Source: Methylobacillus flagellatus KT (GTDB taxonomy: Bacteria > Pseudomonadota > Gammaproteobacteria > Burkholderiales > Methylophilaceae). From it: 64,000 bases of DNA. Under the pieces are notes generated by a model. The model was given only the letters and a program-made list of their open reading frames with translations, was not told the DNA's origin and did no database searches. The stretch lies in assembly GCF_000013705.1 (NCBI RefSeq), contig NC_007947.1, positions 1,798,001 through 1,862,000 on the forward strand, given 5' to 3'. Each line of letters starts with the position of its first letter. Position 1 is the first letter of the stretch. This document shows positions 48,551-58,729 of the stretch, in pieces. Both the position numbers and the translations under genes were made by a program.

Positions 48551-49096
48551 ATGATCAGGAAAATTTTCACCATCGCCCTGGGCTTTGGTGTGTTAAGCAC
48601 TTTGTCGGTCAATGCGGCAACATCGGAAAAGGACGACGCGCGTGAAGCCGCCGTCCGCTTTTTTGACGACTACGCCACGCTGCGGAAAACCGATCAGATA
48701 GCTGGGTTGCCAAACATGCAACAGCTTGATGCGGTTTCCCGGCACTTTATCCCAAAGCTGCATCGTATTTTCTATATTTCGCTACGCGAGCAGCACCGTT
48801 GCCGGACAAGAAACAAGCCCATCCCCTGGTCTAGTGGCGACCTGTTCACTTCCAATGATGCCGGTTACACCAGCTTTACCATCGAACCTAGCATCCCGAA
48901 CCAGTTCGGCCGCCAGTCAACTGTCCATTTCAGCCTGGAGCAAAACGGCAAGGTACAACGCTGGAGCGACGAGGTGATCCTGCACAAGGAAAATAGCCAA
49001 TGGATGATTTACGATATCGAGTACCACGCCCCATTTGCTGGACAAAAAGCTGGAAAGAGCCTGCAATCCATCATCGACAAGAATCCCGCCTGCTGA
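48551..49096 (+). CDS. Hypothetical secreted protein
   Basis: 181 residues from the ATG at 48551 (an in-frame ATG 15 codons earlier is less likely because it precedes the signal). Signal peptide MIRKIFTIALGFGVLSTLSV, cut after VNAA. Mature part with two central cysteines and a C-terminal beta-rich section (FTIEPSIPNQFGRQSTVHFS; WMIYDIEYHAPF). In outline it resembles DUF3828-type periplasmic proteins; this is not certain. Confidence 0.8.
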   Translation: MIRKIFTIALGFGVLSTLSVNAATSEKDDAREAAVRFFDDYATLRKTDQIAGLPNMQQLDAVSRHFIPKLHRIFYISLREQHRCRTRNKPIPWSSGDLFTSNDAGYTSFTIEPSIPNQFGRQSTVHFSLEQNGKVQRWSDEVILHKENSQWMIYDIEYHAPFAGQKAGKSLQSIIDKNPAC

Positions 49097-49220
49097 ACTT
49101 AGAGGTTTCAATCAACGGATGCCTATGTTAATGTACGCGCCTATTACTTAGGTCACGTATATTCAGTTTCAAACGGATGTAGATTGATAGTATTAGCAAC
49201 ACACCAGCAGGGAACCGGTT

Positions 49221-49844
49221 GTGGCATTTGATGCATCAACCGCAGTCGCGCCCTCTTCCTTCGAGTCTTACCTGGCTGCGTCCACACAAGCGTTGTTTAT
49301 CGCCCTAGATGAACGCGATTCCTATACCCACCAGCATTGCGACCGGGTGTCGCTACTCGCCCACGAGATCGGCATCGCTTGCGGATTGAGCCAGAAAGAA
49401 CTCGACCTGCTTGCCGTGGGTGCGCGATTCCATGACATCGGCAAAATCGGCATCCCGGACAACGTGCTACTCAAGCCTGGAGCATTGACCGCCGAAGAAT
49501 GGGGCATCATGAAGATGCACCCTGTGAAGGGAGAGCGCCTGTTCCGCAACACGCTGCACCCCCAGGCTGACCAAATCGCTACCATCATCCGTCATCATCA
49601 TGAATGTTTTGACGGCAGCGGCTACCCGGATGGTCTGGCAGGTGATGACATCCCGCTGGCGTCTCGCATCATGCTGATTGCCGATGCCTATGACGCAATG
49701 GCGACGACGCGCCCTTATCATCGCGCACGCGCCCATCGCGACATCATCGACATCCTGGCTGCAGAGGAAGGCATCAAGACCGACCCCGATGTCTTGGCCC
49801 GTTTTCTACGTGTGATCCCTCACAGTCAGGCGCGCGCAGACTAA
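49221..49844 (+). CDS. HD-GYP domain phosphodiesterase
   Basis: 207 residues, a nearly stand-alone HD-GYP domain. HD motif in ARFHDIGKIGIPDNVLLK and the GYP motif in HHECFDGSGYPDGLAGDDIP, followed by SRIMLIADAYDAMATTRPY. These enzymes hydrolyse cyclic di-GMP. GTG start at 49221 with AGGGAACC upstream. No receiver or sensor domain is attached. It overlaps the 3' end of glnE by 4 bases in convergent orientation. Confidence 0.93.
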   Translation: MAFDASTAVAPSSFESYLAASTQALFIALDERDSYTHQHCDRVSLLAHEIGIACGLSQKELDLLAVGARFHDIGKIGIPDNVLLKPGALTAEEWGIMKMHPVKGERLFRNTLHPQADQIATIIRHHHECFDGSGYPDGLAGDDIPLASRIMLIADAYDAMATTRPYHRARAHRDIIDILAAEEGIKTDPDVLARFLRVIPHSQARAD

Positions 49845-52582
49845 GCATCATCGCTGAATACCTGCTGCCACAGACGCCGTACAGCAGACACCTCTCGTTC
49901 CACCTGGTCCAGCGGCACGCGCGCCTTCTGGTCCCCTTGCAGCCGGATGGCATGCTGGCGGCGCCGGTAATCGCGATATGCCTGCGCCACCTCGTGCGCC
50001 AATGCCGCATTCACCAGACCCAACCCACCCAGAATGTCGAGCAATGCAATATTGCCCAGATTACGCGTCAGCTCGGGATACTGCGACGCATGCGCCAATA
50101 CCAGGTATTGCACGATGAACTCGACATCGACGATACCGCCACGATCATGCTTCAAGTCGAATAGCTCACCATGGTTGGGATGCGCCTGGTGCATCTTCTG
50201 ACGCATCGCCACGACCTCTGCAGCCAGCGACTGCCTGTCACGCGGCTGGCGCAGCACGCTTTCCCGGATGCACTCGAAAGTAGCGCCGACCTGGGGATTA
50301 CCTGCACAGAACCTGGCCCGCGTCAGCGCCTGATGCTCCCAGACCCAGGCCTTTTCCTGCTGATAAAGCTGAAAAGCCTGTACCGAACTCACAAGCAAGC
50401 CGCTGGCCCCATCCGGACGCAACTGCATGTCGGTCTCGTAGAGGGTGCCGGCCGAGGTAATGCTCCCGAGCCAGGTATTCACGCGCTGTCCAAGCTTGGC
50501 ATACACTTCTCCGGCTTCTGGCGCCTCATCATCGTAAAGGAAAATGATGTCTAGGTCGGAAGCATACCCCAGCTCCTTGCCTCCCAGCTTGCCATAGCCA
50601 ATGACGGCGAACAGCGGTTGCTCACGGTGACGGTGACGCAGGACTGACCAGACGGTTTTGATGACCACATCCAGAATGATGTCCGCCAATGCGCTCAGAT
50701 AGTCCGAGAGCGTTTCCAATGCCAGCTCTCCGGCCACATCCTTGGCCGCAAAACGGAACACGGCGGCATGCTTGAAATGCCGCATCTCATCCATCTGCCG
50801 CTCCAGATCGCCGGTAAGTGACGTCATGCGCTGCTCAAGGTCAGCATGCATGGCGGCAAAATCGGGAGCCGCATACAGGTTGCGCGTATCGAGCAGTTCG
50901 TCCAGCAATATGGGATGCTGGGTCAGGTATTGCGCAAGCCATGGGCTGGCAGCCACAATACGCGTTACCAGCGTCAGGGCCGAGGGATATTCGGCCAGCA
51001 GAGCAAGATAACTCGCTCGACGGCAAATGCTGTCCAGCAGGTCGGCAACCCGTATCAGTGCCTGGTCGGGATTGACCTCCTGAGCAGCCTCCTTGATCGC
51101 CAGCGGCACCAATGCGTCGAAACGCTGGCGGCTGAGCTCGGGCAATTGCTTGTAACGCGGGCTGTCATGCAAACTTAGCAGCTTGCGCAGGGTTTCGGCC
51201 GGCTCCCGATAATTGAGCTGTGCCATGGCTTCGACCGCTTCCTCTCCCTGGAGCGCCCGCTTCCATAAAGCGACTTCACGCTGTCGCGGCACCTCTTGCT
51301 CGGTACACTCATCCGCAGGGTCGTTGAACACCTCTTCGAAATGCCGCTGCACTACAGTGCGATGCTGTTCCAGCACGTCGAGAAAGGCGTTCCAGTCATC
51401 ATAGCCCATACCCAGCGCGATACGTCGCCGGCTCTCTTCGCTCACTGGCAAATCCTGCGTCTGCGTGTCTTCAAGGTACTGCAACCTGTGCTCCAGGTTG
51501 CGCAGGAAAATATAGGCCTGTCTCAATTCCCGCACGGCATGTGTGGGCAGCAAACCCTTTGCCTCCAGCAGCCCCAGGACCGACAAGGTCGGCTTGACTT
51601 GCAGGCTGGCGTCTCGGCCGCCGCGAATCAGCTGGAACACTTGGGCGATGAATTCCACCTCCCGGATGCCGCCGCGCCCCAGCTTGATGTTGTCGTGCAT
51701 GTCGCGGCGGTTTACATCCTGTTGTATCTGCACCTTGAGGTCGCGCATGGAGGCAAATGCGCCAAAATCGAGATACTTGCGGAATACGAATGGTCGCAGC
51801 AGCTCGGTCAGGCCCTGATCCGGTCCCGCAACCACCCTGCCCTTGATCCAGGCATAACGCTCCCATTCGCGTCCCTGGTTCTGGTAATACTCCTCCAGCA
51901 TGGCAAAACTGCAAGCCAGCGGGCCTTCCGAACCGTAAGGCCGCAACCGCATGTCCACACGGAAGACAAAGCCATCCTCGGTGATCTCATCAATCGCGGC
52001 AATCAGGCGCTTGGCCAGCCGGGTAAAGAACTCGAAATTGCTGATCGACTTCGCACCGTTGGTTTCGCCATCCTCCGCAAACGCAAAAATCAAATCGATG
52101 TCAGAAGAGACGTTGAGTTCACTCCCACCCAGCTTACCCATACCCACTACGGTAAACTGCTGGCGCTCGCCGCTTTCTTCGCCTATAGGGGTGCCATATT
52201 GCGATTCCAGCCACCCCGTGATGTGACGCAAGGCAAATTGCAGACTGATCTCCGCCAATGTGCTTACCACCTGCATCACTTCGTCCACCCCGCCAAGGCC
52301 ATTGAGGTCGCGCACGATCAAACGCAGCATGACGCGTCGGCGCAATTGGCGCAGCGCACGTTTGAGGCCGGCATCGTCCACGACTTCGTGGCTGTCCAGC
52401 CATGACTGCATCTCTGCAGCAGTCCATGGTCGATGCAGGGTGGCGCCCAACTCGGTCAGCAACCCAGCATCGCTATTGATCAAGCGAGCAATAAAAGGAC
52501 TGCACTTGACCGCATGCAACAAATATTGTTCATCCCGCGATAAGGGTGTATCTGCCTGTAAAATCTGTGATAGTGTGCGCAT
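49841..52582 (-). CDS. glnE: Bifunctional glutamine synthetase adenylyltransferase / deadenylase
   Basis: 913 residues. Two nucleotidyltransferase domains: the N-terminal deadenylase with VVGMGKLGGSELNVSSDIDL (about 168-190) and the C-terminal adenylyltransferase with VIGYGKLGGKELGYASDLDI. Adds or removes AMP on GlnA under control of PII proteins, so it links nitrogen status to glutamine synthesis. It is monocistronic and divergent from acs. Confidence 0.96.
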   Translation of the reverse strand: MRTLSQILQADTPLSRDEQYLLHAVKCSPFIARLINSDAGLLTELGATLHRPWTAAEMQSWLDSHEVVDDAGLKRALRQLRRRVMLRLIVRDLNGLGGVDEVMQVVSTLAEISLQFALRHITGWLESQYGTPIGEESGERQQFTVVGMGKLGGSELNVSSDIDLIFAFAEDGETNGAKSISNFEFFTRLAKRLIAAIDEITEDGFVFRVDMRLRPYGSEGPLACSFAMLEEYYQNQGREWERYAWIKGRVVAGPDQGLTELLRPFVFRKYLDFGAFASMRDLKVQIQQDVNRRDMHDNIKLGRGGIREVEFIAQVFQLIRGGRDASLQVKPTLSVLGLLEAKGLLPTHAVRELRQAYIFLRNLEHRLQYLEDTQTQDLPVSEESRRRIALGMGYDDWNAFLDVLEQHRTVVQRHFEEVFNDPADECTEQEVPRQREVALWKRALQGEEAVEAMAQLNYREPAETLRKLLSLHDSPRYKQLPELSRQRFDALVPLAIKEAAQEVNPDQALIRVADLLDSICRRASYLALLAEYPSALTLVTRIVAASPWLAQYLTQHPILLDELLDTRNLYAAPDFAAMHADLEQRMTSLTGDLERQMDEMRHFKHAAVFRFAAKDVAGELALETLSDYLSALADIILDVVIKTVWSVLRHRHREQPLFAVIGYGKLGGKELGYASDLDIIFLYDDEAPEAGEVYAKLGQRVNTWLGSITSAGTLYETDMQLRPDGASGLLVSSVQAFQLYQQEKAWVWEHQALTRARFCAGNPQVGATFECIRESVLRQPRDRQSLAAEVVAMRQKMHQAHPNHGELFDLKHDRGGIVDVEFIVQYLVLAHASQYPELTRNLGNIALLDILGGLGLVNAALAHEVAQAYRDYRRRQHAIRLQGDQKARVPLDQVEREVSAVRRLWQQVFSDDA

Positions 52583-52583
52583 C

Positions 52584-52610
52584 TTGGATTTGTAAATGAA
52601 ATGTTATAAT
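52584..52610 (+). promoter_or_regulatory. Possible acs promoter
   Basis: A perfect TATAAT (52605-52610) lies in the glnE-acs divergent gap, 71 bases before the acs ATG. The only TTG-containing -35 candidate (TTGGAT, 52584) gives a 15-base spacer; with 17 bases the -35 is poor. It could be an activator-dependent promoter. Confidence 0.35.
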
Positions 52611-52681
52611 TCGTTTCCTAACGGCACAGGTGCGCTAGCACCGATAGCATAGCCTCATTATAAAGTCTTGAAGGAGCATTT

Positions 52682-54646
52682 ATGTCGTCCATTGAATCCG
52701 TGCTGACGGAAACGCGCGTTTTTGCGCCGCATGAAACATTCCGCCAGGCCGCCACCGTCTCGGGATTGCCTGGCTACCAGGCTTTATGCGATGCGGCTGA
52801 GCAGGATTACACCGGCTTTTGGGCCAACCTTGCCCGGCAGGAAATCTCGTGGCAGACCCCGTTCACCGAGGTACTGGATGAGTCGAATGCCCCTTTCTAT
52901 CGCTGGTTTGCCGATGGCAAACTCAATGCTTCCTATAACTGTATAGACCGTCACCTGGAAAAACGGGCCAACAAGATCGCGCTGATTTTTGAGGCCGATA
53001 ACGGCGATGTCGCCAACATTACCTATAGGGAACTTCACCAGCGCGTATGCCGCTTCGCCAATGCTTTGAAAAAGCAAGGGGTCGGCCTCGGCGACCGCGT
53101 CATCATCTACCTGCCCATGAGCATAGAAGCCATCGTTGCCATGCAGGCCTGTGCCCGCATCGGGGCAATCCACTCCGTGGTATTCGGCGGCTTTTCCGCC
53201 AAGAGCCTGCACGAGCGCATCGTCGATGTCGGCGCCAAGCTGGTCATCACTGCCGACGCCGGTATACGCGGAGGCAAACAGGTAGCATTGAAGGCTTCAG
53301 TGGACGAAGCGCTGGAGCTGGGCGGCTGCGAATCGGTCGAGAAAGTCATCGTCTACCAGCGTACAGGCGTGGATATTGCCTGGAATCCGCACCGCGACGC
53401 ATGGTGGCATGAGGTTGAAGCCGCCGAGAACGACAATTGCGAGCCTGTCTGGGTGGATGCCGAACATCCTCTGTTCATTCTATACACTTCGGGCTCCACC
53501 GGCACGCCGAAAGGCGTACAGCATTCCACCGGAGGCTATCTGCTTGGCGCCATCATGAGCATGAAATGGGTGTTCGACCATAAAGCCACCGATATTTTCT
53601 GGTGTACGGCCGACGTTGGCTGGATCACCGGCCACAGCTACGTAGCTTACGGCCCATTGGCGCTCGGCAGTACGCAAGTGGTGTTCGAGGGCGTGCCAAC
53701 TTATCCCGACGCCGGCCGCTTCTGGCAAATGATAGAACGCCACAAGGTCAGCATTTTCTACACCGCACCCACTGCCATCCGTTCGCTGATCAAGCTGGGC
53801 GGCGACCTACCCCACAAGTATGACCTCTCGAGCCTGAGGCTACTGGGCACCGTGGGTGAGCCGATCAACCCTGAAGCCTGGATGTGGTATTACAAAGTGG
53901 TCGGCAAGGAGCGCTGCCCGATTGCCGATACCTGGTGGCAGACCGAGACCGGGGCGCATATGATTGCGCCGCTGCCTGGCGCCATCGACCTCAAGCCAGG
54001 ATCCTGCACCCGCCCCCTGCCCGGCATCATCATGGATATTGTCGAAGAGGACGGCACCCATATCGAAGGCACCGGCGGCGGCCTGTTGGTGGTGAAGAAG
54101 CCGTGGCCCTCGATGATACGCAACATCTGGGGCAATCCTGAACGATTCAGGAAAGCCTATTTCCCCGAAGAGCTCAACGGGCTGTACCTGGCAGGCGATT
54201 CGGCGCACCGTGATGAAGACGGTTATTTCTGGATCATGGGCCGCATCGATGATGTACTCAACGTTTCCGGCCACCGCTTGGGCACCATGGAGATCGAATC
54301 TGCCCTGGTTGCCAACCCCTTGGTGGCTGAAGCAGCCATTGTCGGTAAACCGCACGATATCAAGGGCGAATCCATTGTGGCCTATGTAGTGCTCAAGGGT
54401 GAGCGGCCTGAGGGCGAAGCCGCCAAAACCATTGCCGGTCAGTTGCGCGAGTGGGTAGGCAAGGAAATAGGCCCGATCGCCAAGCCAGACGAAATCCGCT
54501 TCGGCGAGAACCTGCCCAAGACGCGCTCCGGCAAGATCATGCGCCGCCTGCTGCGCTCGCTCGCCAAGGGAGAGGAAATCACATCGGACATTTCGACGCT
54601 GGACAATCCCGCCATTCTCGATCAGCTCAGACAGTCAGCGGGCTGA
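52682..54646 (+). CDS. acs: Acetyl-CoA synthetase
   Basis: AMP-forming acetate:CoA ligase, 654 residues. P-loop [59 protein letters not shown] and the C-terminal acetylation-site lysine in [14 protein letters not shown]. In an obligate methylotroph it would serve acetate salvage rather than growth. GAAGGAGC lies before the ATG. It ends at a strong bidirectional terminator. Confidence 0.97.
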   Translation: MSSIESVLTETRVFAPHETFRQAATVSGLPGYQALCDAAEQDYTGFWANLARQEISWQTPFTEVLDESNAPFYRWFADGKLNASYNCIDRHLEKRANKIALIFEADNGDVANITYRELHQRVCRFANALKKQGVGLGDRVIIYLPMSIEAIVAMQACARIGAIHSVVFGGFSAKSLHERIVDVGAKLVITADAGIRGGKQVALKASVDEALELGGCESVEKVIVYQRTGVDIAWNPHRDAWWHEVEAAENDNCEPVWVDAEHPLFILYTSGSTGTPKGVQHSTGGYLLGAIMSMKWVFDHKATDIFWCTADVGWITGHSYVAYGPLALGSTQVVFEGVPTYPDAGRFWQMIERHKVSIFYTAPTAIRSLIKLGGDLPHKYDLSSLRLLGTVGEPINPEAWMWYYKVVGKERCPIADTWWQTETGAHMIAPLPGAIDLKPGSCTRPLPGIIMDIVEEDGTHIEGTGGGLLVVKKPWPSMIRNIWGNPERFRKAYFPEELNGLYLAGDSAHRDEDGYFWIMGRIDDVLNVSGHRLGTMEIESALVANPLVAEAAIVGKPHDIKGESIVAYVVLKGERPEGEAAKTIAGQLREWVGKEIGPIAKPDEIRFGENLPKTRSGKIMRRLLRSLAKGEEITSDISTLDNPAILDQLRQSAG

Positions 54647-54662
54647 AACCCTGGCAGGCCTT

Positions 54663-54699
54663 AAACAAAGACGGCATCCTCAGGATGCCGTCTTTGTTT
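54663..54699. terminator. Bidirectional terminator between acs and the phosphatase gene
   Basis: A 17-bp perfect inverted repeat aaacaaagacggcatcc / ggatgccgtctttgttt with a 3-base loop; the outer A/T arms supply a U-run in both directions. It lies 16 bases after acs and 29 bases after the convergent minus-strand gene. Confidence 0.88.
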
Positions 54700-54728
54700 C
54701 TACGCCAGGGACGAATTGCGCATGAGTA

Positions 54729-55082
54729 TCATGACTGCGGACTTCTGGCCAATGCCTGCTGGTAGATATTGACTGCACGCGTCCCAAGCTTGCAGAACCC
54801 CAGGATCGGCGTCGGCAGGCTGGGCAGCAGCGCGGCTAGCTCCTCCACTTGGGCAGGGGTCATCTGGCCTGGCACCACAGGAATGTGGACATACCGTAAA
54901 CCATGGGCTTCCGCAGCCTGTCGGATGTCCTCGCTACGGGGCTGCTCGGCGCCGCCCTCTCCATCCGGGCGATTGTTGATGATGGTTTTGAATCCTGCAG
55001 CAGCAGCGTCAGCTACCTGCTCCACTGTCAATTGTGGGCAGCTGCTGAACTTGTCGCTGAAGGTGTTGGTCGTGAGTGTCAT
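54729..55082 (-). CDS. TIGR01244-family (Blh-type) phosphatase domain protein
   Basis: 117 residues. Start MTLTTNTFSDKFSSCPQLTV, then ADAAAAGFKTIINNRPDGEG, VPGQMTPAQVEEL and the phosphatase loop ILGFCKLGTRAVNIY, with Cys and Arg in place. This small domain also occurs fused to metallo-beta-lactamase-fold hydrolases involved in sulfide oxidation; a separate enzyme of that fold is encoded at 59632. The in vivo substrate is unknown. Confidence 0.85.
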   Translation of the reverse strand: MTLTTNTFSDKFSSCPQLTVEQVADAAAAGFKTIINNRPDGEGGAEQPRSEDIRQAAEAHGLRYVHIPVVPGQMTPAQVEELAALLPSLPTPILGFCKLGTRAVNIYQQALARSPQS

Positions 55083-55149
55083 CTTTCCTCCTGTGAAGTC
55101 ATGTCGAATATACCACAGTCGGCAAAGCCTCCTCGCTGTTGGCAGCCTG

Positions 55150-57336
55150 TCAGGATGCCAGCTCCTCGGCGTAGTTATAACTCAGCGGCCATTGCCAATG
55201 CGCCGAAGTTGGGTCGGTCAGCTGTCGCAAGTGCTCTGCAATGCGCTCGATCAATGCCGCATCCTGCTGCCGGTCGAGGCCAAGGTAGGGTTTGCCGTGA
55301 TAGTCACCACTGAAGGCCAGCACGTCGGCCACGGCACCATTCTCCTCGAACAAGGCCTTGATGCGCTGGCACTCCTTGTCCTCTGGCGTGATGAGGCGCA
55401 GTGAATACAAAATCCCCAGTGCTGCACCGAACTCCAGCATAGGCGTCTGGATACCATGGCGGGCAGCCAGCTCAATGCTGCCCATGATACGCTCCTTGCG
55501 CTGTAGTTTGCGTAGGGGATCGCGCCCGATACGCCGACATGGGTCCTTGAAAGAAGCCTTGCAACGCGCAATGAAGCTGTTGACGAACGAGGTATTGATA
55601 TATTCCGCCAGGGCCGGGTTTTCCTGCAGCATGGCAGGCTTGATCTCGTTATTGACCAGGCGCTTTACCAGCATGACCACACGCTCGTCCCCCATGCCTT
55701 GCCCGATGGTCTGGTAACCCAGCAAGCTGGCATACCATGCGATGATGGCGTGTGTACCGTTCAGCAGCCTGTTCTTGATCGCCTGGATCTCGGCAATGTT
55801 ATCCACGGTCTGTACCTGGCGGAGGCGTTCGAGTATCTTGCCTCCCTTCTTGGCATACAGCACCATGTCCGGCCCGCTTTCAAACAAGGTCACTCCAAGC
55901 TGGTCCAAGGCCCGATTAAGATGCGAGGCATGCCGTAACTGGCTCACGATCTTGCCCAGCCCCGGCTCGGCCAGGAGGGCGGGTTCCTGATGCATGGGCG
56001 CCACGTTGCCTTCCCCGCTGCCCAGTGCCTTCTGGGTATGTTTCTCAAAACTAGCGAAATTAATCCTGACCTGCTTCAATAGAATTTCTTTCGGTATTTT
56101 TGACACCATGCGGTTGACGACCGTTTCGGTAAAGTATGCCATCGCCATGATCTGCTCTGCGCGCTGCTCATCAAGCATGCGTACCATGGCCTCCTTCACC
56201 TGCCGCCTGACAAATGCCGCTCCGCTCAACTTGTTGAGTATGACCAGAATGGTCAGGGGCCCGGCGCCGTTCTGGTAGCGTGCAACCAGTCCCTTGGCAA
56301 TCATCGCCGCCTGCTGCTTGATGGCGGACTCCGGCAGGCACAGCCCGATGATCTCCGATACTGCGTACATCTCGCACACCGCTGCCTCGTCTGCCATGTC
56401 GATCAGGCGGATACGGTCTATGGTCTGATGGAAGGCCAGGTTCCCGTAGTGAACGTCATACTTGCCGAATGCATTGACCAGGCTGCGCAGGATCGCATTG
56501 TTGCTCGCGCCGATAATTTCATAGGGCCTGGTATATCCATCCCAGTGCGAGAATATCTGCGCCAGGTAACCGCCGCCCATCGCGCCGAAACCATGAATGC
56601 CCGCACGCATATTGTTGATGGTTTGCGGAAACGCATCTGTCAGCTTGGGCTTGGGCAGATTGGGTGTGAATCTGACCAGGTCGGCCAGGAAATCGGGCAT
56701 GCTGTCGTAGGCCTGGTAGGCCAATTGTTTGATATCGGGCCTGGGCTCCTTGATGTCCTTGATCAAAATGGGCAGGCCGCCGGCTCCTGAGGCAGAGCGC
56801 AGGCCATTTTCAGAATCCTCGAACATAAGACAATGCTCGGGCAGGCAATTCAGCTCCTTGGCCGCGGTGCGGAATATCTCCGGGTGCGGTTTGCCCTGCT
56901 TCACCTCGTCGCCGCAGACCGTGATATCGAAATACTTCATGACGTTGGCGTTGATCAGGTACTCCTCCGCAATCGCGCGACGGCTGGAAGTGGCAACCGC
57001 CATCAACAGGCCATTGCGCTTGAGTCGCTCGAGGATCTCATACAGTCCTGGTTTGACCGGCACGCCATGCTTGCGCACATGCGCCAGCTCCAGCTCGTCC
57101 GCGCGCTTGCGAATAGCGGCATAGGGATAGTCTTCGCCATAGCGGCTCTTGGCAAGCTCTTCCGCCTTCTTGGCACTCAGGCCCAAGGAGCCGAGCAGGA
57201 TCTCATCACTGATGGTTTCGCCGAAAAGTTCGGCAGAAGCTTGCTTGATGGTGGTAAATCGGAGACGTTCGGTATCGAACATGGTGCCATCCATATCGAA
57301 TATGGCAGCATGGATGAGTCTTTCCTTGAAAATCAT
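55150..57336 (-). CDS. mtlD: Fused HAD phosphatase / mannitol-1-phosphate dehydrogenase
   Basis: 728 residues, two domains. The N-terminal HAD phosphatase (about 1-215) has the nucleophile motif AAIFDMDGTMFDTERL (Asp14, Asp16), AVATSSRR, and CLMFEDSENGLRSA. The C-terminal part (about 245-728) is a long-chain mannitol dehydrogenase: NAD loop IHGFGAMGGGYLAQIFSHWD and FVNSFIARCKASF. The same fusion in Acinetobacter baylyi makes mannitol from fructose-6-phosphate as an osmolyte in two steps. No phosphotransferase uptake genes are nearby, which fits synthesis rather than catabolism. Confidence 0.88.
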   Translation of the reverse strand: MIFKERLIHAAIFDMDGTMFDTERLRFTTIKQASAELFGETISDEILLGSLGLSAKKAEELAKSRYGEDYPYAAIRKRADELELAHVRKHGVPVKPGLYEILERLKRNGLLMAVATSSRRAIAEEYLINANVMKYFDITVCGDEVKQGKPHPEIFRTAAKELNCLPEHCLMFEDSENGLRSASGAGGLPILIKDIKEPRPDIKQLAYQAYDSMPDFLADLVRFTPNLPKPKLTDAFPQTINNMRAGIHGFGAMGGGYLAQIFSHWDGYTRPYEIIGASNNAILRSLVNAFGKYDVHYGNLAFHQTIDRIRLIDMADEAAVCEMYAVSEIIGLCLPESAIKQQAAMIAKGLVARYQNGAGPLTILVILNKLSGAAFVRRQVKEAMVRMLDEQRAEQIMAMAYFTETVVNRMVSKIPKEILLKQVRINFASFEKHTQKALGSGEGNVAPMHQEPALLAEPGLGKIVSQLRHASHLNRALDQLGVTLFESGPDMVLYAKKGGKILERLRQVQTVDNIAEIQAIKNRLLNGTHAIIAWYASLLGYQTIGQGMGDERVVMLVKRLVNNEIKPAMLQENPALAEYINTSFVNSFIARCKASFKDPCRRIGRDPLRKLQRKERIMGSIELAARHGIQTPMLEFGAALGILYSLRLITPEDKECQRIKALFEENGAVADVLAFSGDYHGKPYLGLDRQQDAALIERIAEHLRQLTDPTSAHWQWPLSYNYAEELAS

Positions 57337-57790
57337 TAAAAATCCTTAACGCTGATTGATTATGCGGGTTCACCTCGGGTGTGAAATGAATGATGACTTT
57401 TTTACCATAACATATTTTTGCTACTGTTCGGCTATTTGGTCTTTGGATTCAATTTGATGCGATGAGGAATACTCATCATTCGGCAGGGCCCTAACGATCC
57501 TGAAAGCGGCTTACTTGTAGGACTGAGGCAACATTTTCGCCGGTAGCACAACATGGATCCATGGATTGCCTTTCCCTTGAATAAGGGCCGCTGCCAAGTC
57601 TTTAGTACAGACATGTAGCGGGGTGAAAGGTCTTGTGGGGCAATAGGTTAGGCAAAAAACGACCGTTGCATGTTTTGGGTTAAGTGCTACACAAGCGCTT
57701 CACAATAACAATCGTAGGGGCGTTCTGACAGGCTGGGACGCAGTATTGTCGTAACCTTCAACTTGTTCTATTCCCAAAAGGCGAAAGCGC
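57337..57790. other. Intergenic stretch upstream of mtlD
   Basis: 454 bases. An AT-rich part just upstream of mtlD (57337-57440) may hold its promoter. The rest contains only short frames in all six phases and no transposase motif, long repeat or RNA gene that I can recognise. It borders the AraC remnant and looks like decayed coding DNA. Confidence 0.5.
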
Positions 57791-58146
57791 GTGCACACAA
57801 CGGCACTCGACGTCATCCTGGCCCGTGTGCTGGGAGTGCTTTTTGTCGAAGCTCTGCACTCGACGGCTGGAACAACCGTGTCTTCTGGCTTTCTGTGTGG
57901 ACTTATGGATGAGAGTCTTTCAGCCGCAATACGACAGATGTATGAGATCCCGGAGCGATCATGGGAATGACTCCGATGGAATATTTGTTGGCTTGGCGCA
58001 TAGGGCTGAGCAAGCATTTCCTGATACTCAGTGCGTGCGGTCTTGCTGAAGCAGAGCGCGATGGATACAGCTCAGTAAACAGGTTCCGTGTCGCGTACAT
58101 CCGCTATGCGGGAGTGGCGCAAGGCGCTATGCTCTGCGGGGCATGA
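57791..58146 (+). pseudogene. AraC-family regulator remnant
   Basis: Two pieces of an AraC regulator of the cupin_6 type. Frame one (57791-57970) reads LDVILARVLGVLFVEALHST ... ESLSAAIRQMYEIPERSW and then stops. Frame two (57961-58146) reads GMTPMEYLLAWRIGLSKHFL ... GLAEAERDGYSSVNRFRVAY, the second helix-turn-helix. The first recognition helix region (about 22-25 residues) is deleted, the frame changes, and the N-terminal ligand domain is missing. Such regulators commonly sit beside oxidoreductase genes like those that follow. Confidence 0.78.
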
Positions 58147-58326
58147 CAGTGCCTTGCACGCAAGAAAAGTAATAGCGCACAAAGGTCTAAAGGGGACAGC
58201 TGGACGGCAGTGTATACACCGCCTCGCTGCCCTAACGGCTACTCTGCCAACGTCTACACGGTAATGTCGCGCAGTCGGTACAGATCGCGTTGGGTATGAA
58301 AGCTTCCCGACAACGATCCAATTATT

Positions 58327-58695
58327 TTATCGCCACAACCCCCTTGAGGCACTAGCATTCCCGGTGCGAACAGCACTACTCATATCATCATCTGTATCAA
58401 AACTCTCCCCTTCGCCTTCAATGTGATAGACCCTCGGCTCTTCTGAAAAGTATTTCTGCAAGCCTGTCATGAATGTCAGATGGTCTTCACTTGCTTCGAA
58501 GCCCGGGGTGTGATCTTCAAGTGACTCCCATCGTACGATCAGATTAAATAGCTCAGGTGTTTCGACCCCTCGTGCGAGCAGGTGACCGCCGTAGCCCTTG
58601 GCTCGACTGAGCAAGAGAGCGACCTCGGCAAATGCACAACTGAATCTTTCAACGTATTCCTTGTGAACAGGTAGCAAAGCGATTTCATAAATCAT
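58327..58695 (-). CDS. Antibiotic biosynthesis monooxygenase (ABM) domain protein
   Basis: 122 residues. ABM fold of about 95 residues (start MIYEIALLPVHKEYVERFSC; SRAKGYGGHLLARGVETPE; FNLIVRWESLEDHTPGFEAS), followed by a 25-residue polar tail that looks like a run-on past the normal end. ABM proteins are small cofactorless oxygenases or heme-degrading enzymes, often of unknown substrate. It lies between an AraC remnant and a truncated oxidoreductase, so it may be part of a decaying islet. Confidence 0.8.
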   Translation of the reverse strand: MIYEIALLPVHKEYVERFSCAFAEVALLLSRAKGYGGHLLARGVETPELFNLIVRWESLEDHTPGFEASEDHLTFMTGLQKYFSEEPRVYHIEGEGESFDTDDDMSSAVRTGNASASRGLWR

Positions 58696-58729
58696 GGTGA
58701 CTCTCCAAACTGATTTTGATGGCTAAAAA

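Noticed and set aside
51296..52405. 369-codon open frame on the plus strand opposite glnE
   Set aside because: Fully antisense to a conserved gene; no family resemblance or ribosome site. Caused by codon bias of the real gene.
57432..57720. Possible insertion-sequence remnant in the stretch before the AraC remnant
   Set aside because: No transposase motif, terminal inverted repeat or target duplication could be found.
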